A stretch of 64,000 nucleotides of DNA, from contig NZ_CP031455.1 in the NCBI RefSeq assembly GCF_003391135.1, positions 7,653,501-7,717,500 on the forward strand, written 5' to 3'. Positions 48,106 through 56,471 of this stretch are shown piece after piece. Made by a program: the position numbers and the translations under genes. Numbering within the stretch: the stretch's first letter is position 1; every line of letters starts with the position of its first letter. Below the pieces are notes generated by a model that was not told where the DNA came from, made no database searches, and saw only the letters and a list, made by a program, of their open reading frames with translations. This DNA is from Streptoverticillium olivoreticuli subsp. olivoreticuli. Its GTDB lineage: Bacteria > Actinomycetota > Actinomycetes > Streptomycetales > Streptomycetaceae.

Positions 48106-49041
48106 ATGCCGCTGCCCGTGCCCCTGTGCGGGGTCGTGCCGCCGGTCTGCACGCCGCTCACGTCCGCCGGGGACGTGGACGTCCGCTCGCTCGGGGCGCT
48201 CGTGGAGCATGTGCTGGCGGCGGGCGCGGAGGCCGTGTTCGCGCTGGGATCCAGCGGGGAGGCCGCCTTCCTGACCGACGACCGGCGCGGCGCCGCGCTC
48301 CGGGCCGTCGTCGAGGCGGTCGGCGGGCGGGTGCCCGTGCTGGCGGGCGCCATCGACATGACGACGGCCCGGGTGCAGGCGCACGCCCGCGCCGCGGAGG
48401 CGCTCGGCGCGGACGCGCTCGTCGTCACCGCCCCCTTCTACGCGTGCGCGCACCCCGTCGAGACCGCCGAGCACTTCCGCCGCGTCCGGGCGGGCACGGG
48501 GCTGCCGCTGATCGCGTACGACATCCCGTCCGCCGTCCACAGCAAGCTCACCGCCGCCGTCCTCCTGCCGCTCGCACAGGACGGCACCCTCGCCGGGCTG
48601 AAGGACAGCAGCGGCGACCTCGGCGCGCTGCGCGTGCTGCTCGCCGGGCTGCGCGAGCGCGGCCTCGACCGGACGTTCAGCGTGCTGACCGGCTCCGAAC
48701 GGGCCGCCGACGCCGCCCTGCTGGCGGGGGCCCACGGCGTCGTGCCGGGGCTGGGCAACGTGGACCCCGCGGGATACGTACGGCTGTACGGGTACGCCCG
48801 CGCGGGCCGCCGGCGCGAGGCCGCCGCCGAACAGGACCGGCTGACGGCGCTGTTCGCGCTCACGGAGACGGGCGACCCGGCGGTGATGAGCGCCGGGTCC
48901 TCCGCGCTCCTCGGCTTCAAGACCGCCCTGCGCCTGCTCGGCGTCATCGACTGCCCGGCGACCGCCGCGCACCCGGACCCCCTGCCGGAGGCATCCGTGC
49001 GCACGGTGCGCCGACTCCTCGAAGAGGCGGGCCTGCTGTGA
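48106..49041 (+). CDS. Dihydrodipicolinate synthase/N-acetylneuraminate lyase family aldolase
   Basis: 311 residues from ATG 48106 with AAGGGG upstream. It is a TIM-barrel class I aldolase: ALGSSGEAAFL (equivalent of GTTGE, pyruvate carboxylate binding), YDIPS with catalytic Y138, and LAGLKDSSGD with Schiff-base lysine K166. It condenses or cleaves pyruvate-derived keto acids. GSSGE instead of GTTGE and the lack of lysine-pathway neighbours suggest a catabolic or sugar-acid lyase rather than the housekeeping DapA. The 18-kb-distant secreted sialidase raises the possibility of a sialic-acid lyase, but that is only a suggestion. Confidence 0.87.
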   Translation: MPLPVPLCGVVPPVCTPLTSAGDVDVRSLGALVEHVLAAGAEAVFALGSSGEAAFLTDDRRGAALRAVVEAVGGRVPVLAGAIDMTTARVQAHARAAEALGADALVVTAPFYACAHPVETAEHFRRVRAGTGLPLIAYDIPSAVHSKLTAAVLLPLAQDGTLAGLKDSSGDLGALRVLLAGLRERGLDRTFSVLTGSERAADAALLAGAHGVVPGLGNVDPAGYVRLYGYARAGRRREAAAEQDRLTALFALTETGDPAVMSAGSSALLGFKTALRLLGVIDCPATAAHPDPLPEASVRTVRRLLEEAGLL

Positions 49042-49097
49042 GCCGGCCCGCGGGTTAGCGTGGGGCATCACCCGCCCCACCCTTCCCGGAGGCACCC

Positions 49098-49478
49098 ATG
49101 GCCACGGCTTCAGCACCACTCAAGGCACGGGCGAAGGTCCGTGCGTTCGCGCTCGGGCTCCCGGGGGCGGGCGAGGAATTCCCCTGGGAGGAGGACGCCG
49201 TGATCAAGGTCAACAAGAAGATCTTCGTCTTCCTGGGGTCCGAGGGGAACACCGAGACGCCCGGCATCAGCGTCAAGCTCAAGGACGAGGAGGCGCACGG
49301 CCACGCCCTCGCCGTGCCCGGCGCCGCGCCCACGGGCTACGGGCTGGGGCGGTCGGGCTGGGTGTCGATCCCGCTGACCGGCGGGGACGTCCCCGTCGAG
49401 CTGCTCTGCGACTGGGTCGAGGAGAGCTACCGGACGATCGCCCCCAAGAAGCTCGTCGCCCAGCTCGACGCGGGCTGA
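49098..49478 (+). CDS. MmcQ/YjbR family DNA-binding-like protein
   Basis: 126 residues from ATG 49098, with GGAGG six bases upstream. Family pattern: VRAFALGLPGAGEEFPWEED, then VIKVNKKIFVFLG, GRSGWVSIPL, and DWVEESYRTIAPKKLVAQL at the end. The CyaY/YjbR-like fold binds double-stranded DNA in the few members studied, though cellular function is unknown. It lies 56 bases downstream of the DapA-family gene on the same strand and may be co-transcribed. Cytoplasmic, with no membrane or export signal. Confidence 0.87.
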   Translation: MATASAPLKARAKVRAFALGLPGAGEEFPWEEDAVIKVNKKIFVFLGSEGNTETPGISVKLKDEEAHGHALAVPGAAPTGYGLGRSGWVSIPLTGGDVPVELLCDWVEESYRTIAPKKLVAQLDAG

Positions 49479-49574
49479 GAGGGGGCAGGCGCCCAAGTGC
49501 CGCCGGTCCGGCGGGATTTTGCCGGCCGCGGGCCGCGGCCGGGGCTTGTGGAAACTGGAACCCGTTCTTAACAT

Positions 49575-49596
49575 CACGAGTGTTACAGCACTTGTG
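49575..49596. promoter_or_regulatory. 22-bp pseudopalindrome in front of the beta-oxidation cluster
   Basis: CACGAGTG-N6-CACTTGTG has 8-base arms with a single mismatch. It sits 20 bases before the CaiB start in an AT-richer promoter region (TTCTTAACATCACGAG). Position and size suit a TetR-type repressor of fatty-acid or acyl-CoA catabolism. Confidence 0.55.
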
Positions 49597-49615
49597 TCAT
49601 AGGACTGGGGTCTGG

Positions 49616-50755
49616 ATGACGGAGACGGCGAACGGTCCGCTCACCGGTGTGCGCGTGGTCGAGCTCGCGGGGATAGGGCCCGCCCCGTTCGCCGCCATGC
49701 TCCTCGCCGACCTCGGCGCCGACGTCGTCCGCGTCGACCGTCCCGACGGCCCCGGGCTGCACATCGACCCCCGCCACGACCTCACCAACCGCAACAAGCG
49801 CTCGGTGATCGTCGACCTGAAGTCCGCGGACGGCCCCCCGGCCGTCCTGGACCTCGCCGAGCGCGCCGACATCCTCCTGGAGGGCTTCCGGCCCGGCGTG
49901 ACCGAGCGCCTGGGCATCGGCCCCGAGGCGTGCCTCGCCCGCAACCCCCGCCTCGTCTACGGCCGGATGACCGGCTGGGGCCAGGAGGGCCCGCTGGCCG
50001 ACACCGCCGGGCACGACATCGCGTACATCGCCGTCACCGGCGCCCTCGCACTGGCCGGGCCCGCCGACGGCCCGCCGTACGCCCCCGCCAACCTCCTCGG
50101 CGACTTCGCCGGCGGCTCCCTCTATCTCGTCGTCGGCGTCCTCGCCGCCCTCCAGCACGCCCGCGCCACCGGCACCGGCCAGGTCGTCGACGCCGCCATC
50201 GTCGACGGCACCGCCCACCTGACCGCCCTCGTCCACGGCATGCTCGCCGCGGGCGCCTGGCAGGACCGGCGCGGCGCCAACCTCCTCGACGGAGGAGCGC
50301 CCTTCTACGGGACGTACGAGACGGCCGACGGCCTCCACATGGCGGTGGGCGCGCTGGAGAAGCGCTTCTACGCGGAGTTCCTGGACCGCCTCGGCCTCAC
50401 GGGCGAGGTGCCCGACCGCGACGACCCCGCCCGGTGGGACGCGCTGCGCACCGCCGTCGCCGTACGCTTCAAGCAGCGCACCCGCGCCGAGTGGACGGCG
50501 GTCTTCGCGCACTCGGACGCCTGCGTCGCACCGGTCCTGTCCCTGCGGGAGGCCCCCGGCCACCCGCACCTCGCCGCCCGCGGCACCTTCGTCGAGCACG
50601 GCGGCCTCACCCAGCCCGCACCCGCCCCGCGCTTCTCCGCCACCCCCGGCTCCGTGCGCCGGCCGCCCGCCCGGCCGGGCGCGGACACCGCCGAGGTGGC
50701 ACGCGACTGGGACGTCCGCGGCCTCGCCCCCCACCGGAAGGGCCCGCACCGATGA
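49616..50755 (+). CDS. CaiB/BaiF CoA-transferase family protein (alpha-methylacyl-CoA racemase-like)
   Basis: 379 residues from ATG 49616. Family III features: VRVVELAGIGPAPFAAMLLA, RVDRPDGPGLHIDPRHDLTN, NKRSVIVDLKSADG, RLVYGRMTGWGQEGPLADTA, then GHDIAYIAVTGALALAG, whose aspartate is the catalytic residue. The short WGQxGP loop and single-domain pattern match alpha-methylacyl-CoA racemase, which epimerises 2-methyl branched acyl-CoAs so that beta-oxidation can proceed. That fits its place at the head of a beta-oxidation cluster and the branched fatty acids common in Streptomyces. Its TGA overlaps the next ATG (ATGA). Confidence 0.88.
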   Translation: MTETANGPLTGVRVVELAGIGPAPFAAMLLADLGADVVRVDRPDGPGLHIDPRHDLTNRNKRSVIVDLKSADGPPAVLDLAERADILLEGFRPGVTERLGIGPEACLARNPRLVYGRMTGWGQEGPLADTAGHDIAYIAVTGALALAGPADGPPYAPANLLGDFAGGSLYLVVGVLAALQHARATGTGQVVDAAIVDGTAHLTALVHGMLAAGAWQDRRGANLLDGGAPFYGTYETADGLHMAVGALEKRFYAEFLDRLGLTGEVPDRDDPARWDALRTAVAVRFKQRTRAEWTAVFAHSDACVAPVLSLREAPGHPHLAARGTFVEHGGLTQPAPAPRFSATPGSVRRPPARPGADTAEVARDWDVRGLAPHRKGPHR

Positions 50756-51894
50756 AGCGTCAGATCTTCACCGCCGACCACGAGGCGTTCCGCAAGGCCG
50801 TGCGGACCTTCCTGGCCAAGGAGGTCGAGCCGCACCACGGACAGTGGGAGAAGGACGGCATCGTCCCGCGCGAGGCGTGGCTGGCGGCCGGTCGGCAGGG
50901 GCTGCTCGGCCTGGCCGTGCCCGAGGAGTACGGCGGAGGGGGCACCGCCGACTTCCGCTACAGCGCCGTGCTCACCGAGGAGTTCACCCGCGCCGGCGCC
51001 GCCGGGCTCGCGGTCGGGCTGCACAACGACGTCATCGGGCCGTATCTCACCTCGCTCACCACCGACGAGCAGAAGCGGCGCTGGCTGCCCGGCTTCTGCA
51101 CCGGCGAGATCATCACGGCCGTCGCCATGACCGAACCGGGCGCGGGCTCCGACCTCCAGGGCATCCGCACCACGGCCGAGGACCGCGGCGACCACTGGCT
51201 GCTCAACGGCTCCAAGACCTTCATCTCCAACGGGATCCTCGCCGACCTCGTCATCGTCGTCGCGAGGACGACCCCGGAGGGCGGGGCGAAGGGCCTCAGC
51301 CTGTTCGTGGCCGAGCGCGGCATGCCCGGCTTCGAACGCGGCCGCAACCTCGACAAGATCGGCCAGAAGGCCCAGGACACCGCGGAGCTCTTCTTCCAGG
51401 ACGTGCGGATCCCCAAGGAGAACCTCCTGGGCGAGCTCCACGGCGCGTTCGGCCACCTGATGACCAACCTCGCCCAGGAGCGCATGAGCATCGCCGTCGC
51501 CGGGATCGCGGCCGCCGAGCACCTCCTGGAGATCACCACCCGCTACGTCAAGGAACGCGAGGCGTTCGGCCGTCCGCTCGCCAGACTTCAGCACATCCGC
51601 TTCGAGATCGCCGAGATGGCCACCGAGTGCGCCGTCACCCGCGCGTTCCTGGACCGCTGCATCACCGACCACGCGGCGGGCGAGCTCGACGCCGTCCACG
51701 CCTCCATGGCCAAATGGTGGGCGACCGAGCTCCAGAAGCGCGTCGCCGACCGCTGCCTGCAACTGCACGGCGGATACGGCTATATGACCGAGTACCGCGT
51801 CGCCAAGGCGTTCACCGACGGCCGGATCCAGACGATCTACGGTGGGACCACCGAGATCATGAAGGAGATCATCGGCCGCTCCCTGCTCGCCTGA
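50752..51894 (+). CDS. Acyl-CoA dehydrogenase
   Basis: 380 residues from ATG 50752, coupled to the CaiB gene by ATGA. It is a complete ACAD: AVAMTEPGAGSDLQGIRTTA (flavin loop), WLLNGSKTFISNGILADLVI, EREAFGRPLARLQHIRFEIA, and YRVAKAFTDGRIQTIYGGTT. G replaces E in the IYEGT loop, so, as in isovaleryl-CoA and long-chain dehydrogenases, the base is probably the glutamate in NLAQERMSIAVAGI. It oxidises acyl-CoA to the 2-enoyl-CoA and passes electrons to ETF. Gene order (racemase-like, dehydrogenase, thiolase, hydratase/dehydrogenase) makes a full beta-oxidation set. Confidence 0.92.
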   Translation: MKRQIFTADHEAFRKAVRTFLAKEVEPHHGQWEKDGIVPREAWLAAGRQGLLGLAVPEEYGGGGTADFRYSAVLTEEFTRAGAAGLAVGLHNDVIGPYLTSLTTDEQKRRWLPGFCTGEIITAVAMTEPGAGSDLQGIRTTAEDRGDHWLLNGSKTFISNGILADLVIVVARTTPEGGAKGLSLFVAERGMPGFERGRNLDKIGQKAQDTAELFFQDVRIPKENLLGELHGAFGHLMTNLAQERMSIAVAGIAAAEHLLEITTRYVKEREAFGRPLARLQHIRFEIAEMATECAVTRAFLDRCITDHAAGELDAVHASMAKWWATELQKRVADRCLQLHGGYGYMTEYRVAKAFTDGRIQTIYGGTTEIMKEIIGRSLLA

Positions 51895-51939
51895 CCCCGC
51901 CGCTGTTTCCGAGCCGCCACCTTTGAAAGGCATACGACC

Positions 51940-53154
51940 GTGACCACCGAAGCGTACGTGTACGACGCGATCCGCACCCCGCGCGGCCGCGGCAAGGCCA
52001 ACGGCGCGCTGCACGGCACCAAGCCCGTCGACCTCGTCGTCGGCCTCATCCACGAGCTCCGGCGGCGCTTCCCGGACCTCGACCCGGCCGCCGTCGACGA
52101 CATCGTGCTCGGCGTCGTCAGCCCCCTCGGCGACCAGGGCTCCGACATCGCCCGGATCTCCGCCATCGCCGCCGGGCTGCCCGACACCGTCGCGGGCGTC
52201 CAGGAGAACCGCTTCTGTGCCTCGGGCCTGGAAGCCGTCAACCTCGCCGCCGCCAAGGTCCGCTCCGGCTGGGAGGACCTCGTGCTCGCCGGTGGCGTCG
52301 AATCGATGTCCCGGGTGCCCATGGGCTCCGACGGCGGCGCCTGGTTCGCCGACCCCATGACCAACTTCCAGGTGAACTTCGTGCCGCAGGGCATCGGCGC
52401 CGACCTCATCGCGACCATCGGCGGCTTCTCCCGCCACGACGTCGACACCTTCGCCTCCCGCTCGCAGGAGCGCGCCGCCCAGGCGTGGAAGGAGGGCCGC
52501 TTCGACCGCTCCGTGGTGCCCGTGCGCGACCGCAACGGCCTCGTCGTCCTCGACCGCGACGAGCACATCCGCCCCGGCACCACCCCCGAGACCCTCGCGG
52601 GGCTGAAGCCCTCCTTCGCCGCGATCGGCGAGCAGGGCGGCTTCGACGCCGTGGCGCTCCAGAAGTACCACTGGGTGGAGAAGATCGACCACGTCCACCA
52701 CGCGGGCAACTCCTCCGGCATTGTCGACGGCGCCGCGCTCGTCGCCATCGGCAACCGCGAGACCGGCGAGCGGTACGGGCTCGTGCCCCGCGCCCGTATC
52801 GTCTCCGCGGCCGTCTCCGGCGACGACCCCACCATCATGCTCACCGGCCCCGCGCCCGCCTGCCGCAAGGCCCTCGCCAAGGCCGGGCTGACCGTGGACG
52901 ACATCGACCTGGTGGAGATGAACGAGGCGTTCGCCGCGGTGGTGCTGCGCTTCGCCCGCGACATGGACATCAGCCTGGACAAGATCAACGTCAATGGCGG
53001 GGCGATCGCGCTCGGACACCCGCTGGGGGCGACCGGGGCGATGCTGCTCGGGACGGTCATCGACGAGCTCGAACGCCAGGGCAAGCGGTACGGGCTGGTC
53101 ACGCTCTGCGTGGGAGGCGGTATGGGGATCGCCACCGTCGTCGAGCGCCTGTAG
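51940..53154 (+). CDS. fadA: Acetyl-CoA C-acyltransferase (thiolase)
   Basis: 404 residues from GTG 51940 with GAAAGG upstream. Thiolase motifs are intact: ENRFCASGLEAVNLAAAKVR with nucleophile C93, LVEMNEAFAAVVLRFA, GGAIALGHPLGATGAMLLG with H360, and LVTLCVGGGMGIATVVE with C390. It cleaves 3-ketoacyl-CoA with CoA to release acetyl-CoA in the last step of beta-oxidation. It starts 45 bases after the acyl-CoA dehydrogenase and precedes fadB by 58 bases, so all four genes are probably one transcript. Gene name by position next to fadB and family, not by orthology test. Confidence 0.93.
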   Translation: MTTEAYVYDAIRTPRGRGKANGALHGTKPVDLVVGLIHELRRRFPDLDPAAVDDIVLGVVSPLGDQGSDIARISAIAAGLPDTVAGVQENRFCASGLEAVNLAAAKVRSGWEDLVLAGGVESMSRVPMGSDGGAWFADPMTNFQVNFVPQGIGADLIATIGGFSRHDVDTFASRSQERAAQAWKEGRFDRSVVPVRDRNGLVVLDRDEHIRPGTTPETLAGLKPSFAAIGEQGGFDAVALQKYHWVEKIDHVHHAGNSSGIVDGAALVAIGNRETGERYGLVPRARIVSAAVSGDDPTIMLTGPAPACRKALAKAGLTVDDIDLVEMNEAFAAVVLRFARDMDISLDKINVNGGAIALGHPLGATGAMLLGTVIDELERQGKRYGLVTLCVGGGMGIATVVERL

Positions 53155-53212
53155 CCCTCCGGGGAATTCCCCGCCCCTGCCCGCCTCTTGATCTTCAACG
53201 GAGAGCATCCAC

Positions 53213-55378
53213 ATGAGCCTGCCCGACACCATTCGCTGGGAGCGGAGCGACGACGGGGTCGTCACCCTCGTCATGGACGACCCCGGCCAGTCCGCCAACA
53301 CCATGAACGCCGCCTTCAAGGCGTCCCTCGCCGCGGTCGCCGACCGGCTGGAGGCCGAGAAGGAGTCCGTACGGGGCGTCGTCATCACCTCCGCGAAGAA
53401 GACGTTCTTCGCGGGCGGCGACCTCAAGGACATGATCAAGGTCGGGCCCGAGGACGCGCAGCAGGTCTTCGAGACCGGCATGGCCATCAAGCGCGACCTG
53501 CGCCGCATCGAGACCCTCGGCGTGCCCGTCGTCGCCGCCGTGGGCGGAGCGGCCCTCGGCGGCGGTTACGAGATCGCCCTCGCCTGCCACCACCGCGTCG
53601 CCCTCGACGCCCCGCACGTGAGGATCGGCCTGCCCGAGGTCACCCTCGGCCTCCTCCCGGCGGCCGGCGGCGTCACCCGCACCGTACGGCTCCTCGGCAT
53701 CACCGACGCGCTCCTCAAGGTGCTGCTCCAGGGCACCCGTTACAGCGCGCCGCGCGCCCTCGAGGCGGGCCTCGTCCACGAGACCGCCGCCACCGGCGAG
53801 GAACTGCTGGCCAAGGCCCGTGCCTTCATCGACGCCCACCCCGAGTCCCGGCAGCCCTGGGACGAGAAGGGCTACCGGATCCCCGGCGGCACCCCGGCCA
53901 GCCCGCGCTTCGCGGCGAACCTTCCGGCCTTCCCCGCCACCCTCAGGAAGCAGCTGGGCGGCGCCCCCTACCCCGCGCCGCGCAACATCCTGGCGGCGGC
54001 CGTCGAGGGCTCGCAGGTCGACTTCGAGAACGCGCAGGTCATCGAGGCCCGCTACTTCACGGAGCTGGTCACAGGACAGACTGCCAAGAACATGATCCAG
54101 GCGTTCTTCTTCGACCTCCAGGCCGTCAACTCCGGTGCCAGCCGGCCCGCGGACGTCGCGCCCCGCACGGTCACGAAGGCCGCCGTCCTCGGCGCGGGCA
54201 TGATGGGCGCGGGCATCGCCTACGCCTGTGCCAAGGCGGGCATCGAGGTCGTGCTCAAGGACGTCTCCCGGGAAGCGGCCGAGAAGGGCAAGTCCTACTC
54301 CGCGGGCCTGCTCGCGAAGGCAGTGGCCAAGGGCCGTACGACCGAGGCCGAGCGGGACGCGCTGCTCGCCCGGATCACGCCCACGGCCGACCCGAGGGAC
54401 CTCGCTGGCTGCGACGCCGTCATCGAGGCGGTCTTCGAGGACCCGTCCCTCAAGCACAAGGTCTTCCAGGAGATCCAGCACATCGTCGCCCCCGACGCGC
54501 TGCTGTGCTCCAACACCTCCACCCTGCCGATCACCTTGCTGGCCGAGGGCGTCGAGCGGCCCGACGGCTTCGTCGGCCTGCACTTCTTCTCGCCCGTCGA
54601 CAAGATGCCGCTGGTGGAGATCATCAAGGGGGAGCGGACCGGGGACGAGGCGCTGGCCCGCGCCTTCGACCTCGTCCGGCAGATCCGCAAGACGCCGATC
54701 GTCGTCAATGACTCGCGCGGCTTCTTCACCTCACGGGTGATCGGCCGGTTCATCAACGAGGGCGTGGCGATGGTCGGCGAGGGCCTCGACCCCGCCTCCG
54801 TCGAACAGGCCGCGGCCCAGGCCGGCTACCCGGCCAAGGTGCTCTCCCTGATGGACGAGCTCACCTTCACGCTGCCGCGCAGGATCCGGGACGAGACCCG
54901 GCGCGCGGTCGAGGAGGCGGGCGGCGTCTGGACCCCGCACCCGGCGGACGCGGTGCTCGACCGCATGCTGGACGAGTTCGGCCGCACCGGGCGCAGCGGC
55001 GGCGCGGGCTTCTACGACTACGTCGACGGCAAGCGGGCCGGCCTGTGGCCGGGGCTGCGGGAGCACTTCACCCGGGCGGATGCGGCGATTCCGTTCGAGG
55101 ACATGAAGGAGCGGATGCTCTTCTCCGAGGCGCTGGACACGGTGCGGTGCCTTGAGGAGGGCGTCCTGACGTCGGTGGCCGACGCGAACATCGGGTCGAT
55201 CCTGGGGATCGGGTTCCCGGGGTGGACGGGGGGCGCGATTCAGTACATCAACGGGTATGAGGGCGGGCTCGCCGGGTTTGTGACGCGGGCGCGCGCTTTG
55301 CAGGCGGCATACGGTGATCGATTCGCGCCGCCGCGCCTGCTTCTGGAAAAGGCGGAACGGGGCGAACGCTTCGAGTAG
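53213..55378 (+). CDS. fadB: Beta-oxidation multifunctional protein (enoyl-CoA hydratase/3-hydroxyacyl-CoA dehydrogenase)
   Basis: 721 residues from ATG 53213 with GGAGAG upstream. The N-terminal crotonase domain (about 1-200) contains AGGDLKDMIKVGPEDAQQ, then AVGGAALGGGYEIALACHHR and LPEVTLGLLPAAGGVTR with the two catalytic glutamates. The NAD-binding domain (about 320-500) contains VLGAGMMGAGIAYACAKAG and FVGLHFFSPVDKMPLVEII (catalytic histidine), followed by the C-terminal helical domain with VNDSRGFFTSRV. It hydrates enoyl-CoA and oxidises the 3-hydroxyacyl-CoA with NAD+. It works with the upstream thiolase. Codon use loosens over the last 200 bases before repeat copy 5. Confidence 0.95.
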   Translation: MSLPDTIRWERSDDGVVTLVMDDPGQSANTMNAAFKASLAAVADRLEAEKESVRGVVITSAKKTFFAGGDLKDMIKVGPEDAQQVFETGMAIKRDLRRIETLGVPVVAAVGGAALGGGYEIALACHHRVALDAPHVRIGLPEVTLGLLPAAGGVTRTVRLLGITDALLKVLLQGTRYSAPRALEAGLVHETAATGEELLAKARAFIDAHPESRQPWDEKGYRIPGGTPASPRFAANLPAFPATLRKQLGGAPYPAPRNILAAAVEGSQVDFENAQVIEARYFTELVTGQTAKNMIQAFFFDLQAVNSGASRPADVAPRTVTKAAVLGAGMMGAGIAYACAKAGIEVVLKDVSREAAEKGKSYSAGLLAKAVAKGRTTEAERDALLARITPTADPRDLAGCDAVIEAVFEDPSLKHKVFQEIQHIVAPDALLCSNTSTLPITLLAEGVERPDGFVGLHFFSPVDKMPLVEIIKGERTGDEALARAFDLVRQIRKTPIVVNDSRGFFTSRVIGRFINEGVAMVGEGLDPASVEQAAAQAGYPAKVLSLMDELTFTLPRRIRDETRRAVEEAGGVWTPHPADAVLDRMLDEFGRTGRSGGAGFYDYVDGKRAGLWPGLREHFTRADAAIPFEDMKERMLFSEALDTVRCLEEGVLTSVADANIGSILGIGFPGWTGGAIQYINGYEGGLAGFVTRARALQAAYGDRFAPPRLLLEKAERGERFE

Positions 55379-55384
55379 GAGGGA

Positions 55385-55612
55385 TTTTTTCCCCAGTCCC
55401 GCCCCTTCCCGAAACCGGGGAGACCCCGGACCCCCAGCGCCCTGCGGGCGCGTCCTCAAACTCCCCCAGCTACCGCTGGGAGGTGCCCCCACGGGCTGAT
55501 TTCAGCCCGTCCGGCGTTTGAGGACCGGGGTCCGGGGCGGAGCCCCCACGCGGCGGAGCCGCAAATCGACACAGCCGGGAAGGGGCGGGGTGGGGAAAGG
55601 CCCGCCGCAGGC
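55385..55612. repeat. Composite inverted-repeat element, copy 5
   Basis: The outer arms are TTCCCCAGTCCCGCCCCTTC (from 55389) and GAAGGGGCGGGGTGGGGAAA (from 55579). The inner arms are GTCCTCAAAC (from 55452) and CCGTCCGGCGTTTGAGGACC (from 55508), with CCCAGCTACCGCTGGG and GGTGCCCCCACGGGCTGA between them. It fills the whole gap between convergent fadB and merR and is probably a shared terminator. Confidence 0.8.
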
Positions 55613-55615
55613 GGC

Positions 55616-56335
55616 CTAGCGGGACGCCTCCGCCTCCTCCTCCGCGTACAGCGAACGCAGTTCACACCGCAGCGACCGCTGAAACGCCGTCACCAACGCC
55701 TGCACCACCAGCGGCTGCATATGCGCCGAGAGCGACTTCATGGCCGCCACATCCGGCGCGTCGACCTCGTCGCGGAAGAGCCGCGTCAACTCCCCGGCCG
55801 TGGCGCGCGCATGCTCCAGCAGAACCGTGCGCGCCGCCAGCAGCGTCTCCGGGGCGAGGGGGACGTCCAGCAGCCGTACGCCGAGGGGGAGCAGGCCCGG
55901 GTCGACGCGGAGGGGGCCGTCGGGGGAGAGCCGCTCCACCGCGCCCATCGCGACGAGCCGGTCGACGTCCTCCTCCGTGAGCGCGCGCCCGGCCCGCCGC
56001 TCCAGTTGCGCGTGGGTCGTCTCCTCGGGCTCGTCCGGTGTCCAGGAGGCCACCAGGGCGCGGTGGATGGCGAGGTCGTGCGGGCCGATCCCGTCGGGGA
56101 GCCGGCGCAGGTAGCGTTCGATGGCGGCGAGGGTGAGGCCCTGGTGCTGGAGCTCCTCGATCAGGGCCAGCCGCGAGAGGTGGCCGGGGCCGTAGCGCCC
56201 GACCCGGCGGGGGCCGATCTCGGGCGGTGGCAGCAGCCCGCGGCTGCTGTAGAAGCGCACGGTGCGCACGGTCACGCCGGCGCGGGCGGCCAACTCGTCG
56301 ACGGTGAGGTCCGGTTCCTCGGTGTCCGTGGCCAT
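55616..56335 (-). CDS. MerR-family transcriptional regulator
   Basis: 239 residues from ATG 56335. The N-terminal MerR winged HTH is typical: LTVDELAARAGVTVRTVRFY, SSRGLLPPPEIGPRRVGRYG, then HLSRLALIEELQHQGLTLAA. After the dimerisation helix a 130-residue C-terminal domain with no metal-binding cysteines suggests an organic ligand or a protein partner. MerR proteins twist promoters with long spacers. The palindrome AACAG-N5-CTGTT (56374-56388), 39 bases upstream, may be its own operator. It converges with fadB across repeat copy 5. Target genes beyond itself are unknown. Confidence 0.9.
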   Translation of the reverse strand: MATDTEEPDLTVDELAARAGVTVRTVRFYSSRGLLPPPEIGPRRVGRYGPGHLSRLALIEELQHQGLTLAAIERYLRRLPDGIGPHDLAIHRALVASWTPDEPEETTHAQLERRAGRALTEEDVDRLVAMGAVERLSPDGPLRVDPGLLPLGVRLLDVPLAPETLLAARTVLLEHARATAGELTRLFRDEVDAPDVAAMKSLSAHMQPLVVQALVTAFQRSLRCELRSLYAEEEAEASR

Positions 56336-56373
56336 CGGCGGCGCCTCGCTCTCTGTTCCGCACCTTGGGGTTC

Positions 56374-56388
56374 AACAGTATTGCTGTT
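56374..56388 (-). promoter_or_regulatory. Palindrome in the merR promoter
   Basis: AACAG-TATTG-CTGTT, with a possible minus-strand -10 TACTGT (56380-56375) inside it. Location over the promoter core is typical for MerR autoregulation. Confidence 0.45.
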
Positions 56389-56410
56389 TCACCGCCCATG
56401 ACACAGGGGC

Positions 56411-56447
56411 AGGGCCCGTCGCACCACCGTGGGGTGCGACGGGCCCT
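56411..56447 (-). terminator. Terminator after the M1 peptidase gene
   Basis: AGGGCCCGTCGCACC and GGTGCGACGGGCCCT form a perfect 15-base-pair stem with a 7-base loop, 25 bases beyond the peptidase stop. Confidence 0.85.
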
Positions 56448-56471
56448 GCCGGGCGTGCGGGATCAGCGGGA

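Noticed and set aside
45733..49041. Plus-strand frame of about 1100 codons spanning GT-C, ppa and the aldolase gene
   Set aside because: Only the last 311 codons, from 48106, are a real gene. The upstream part is antisense to two well-supported genes and the repeat.
50368..53508. Very long minus-strand frame opposite the beta-oxidation cluster
   Set aside because: It is a GC-bias shadow: the plus strand carries four complete enzymes with all catalytic residues in the same region.
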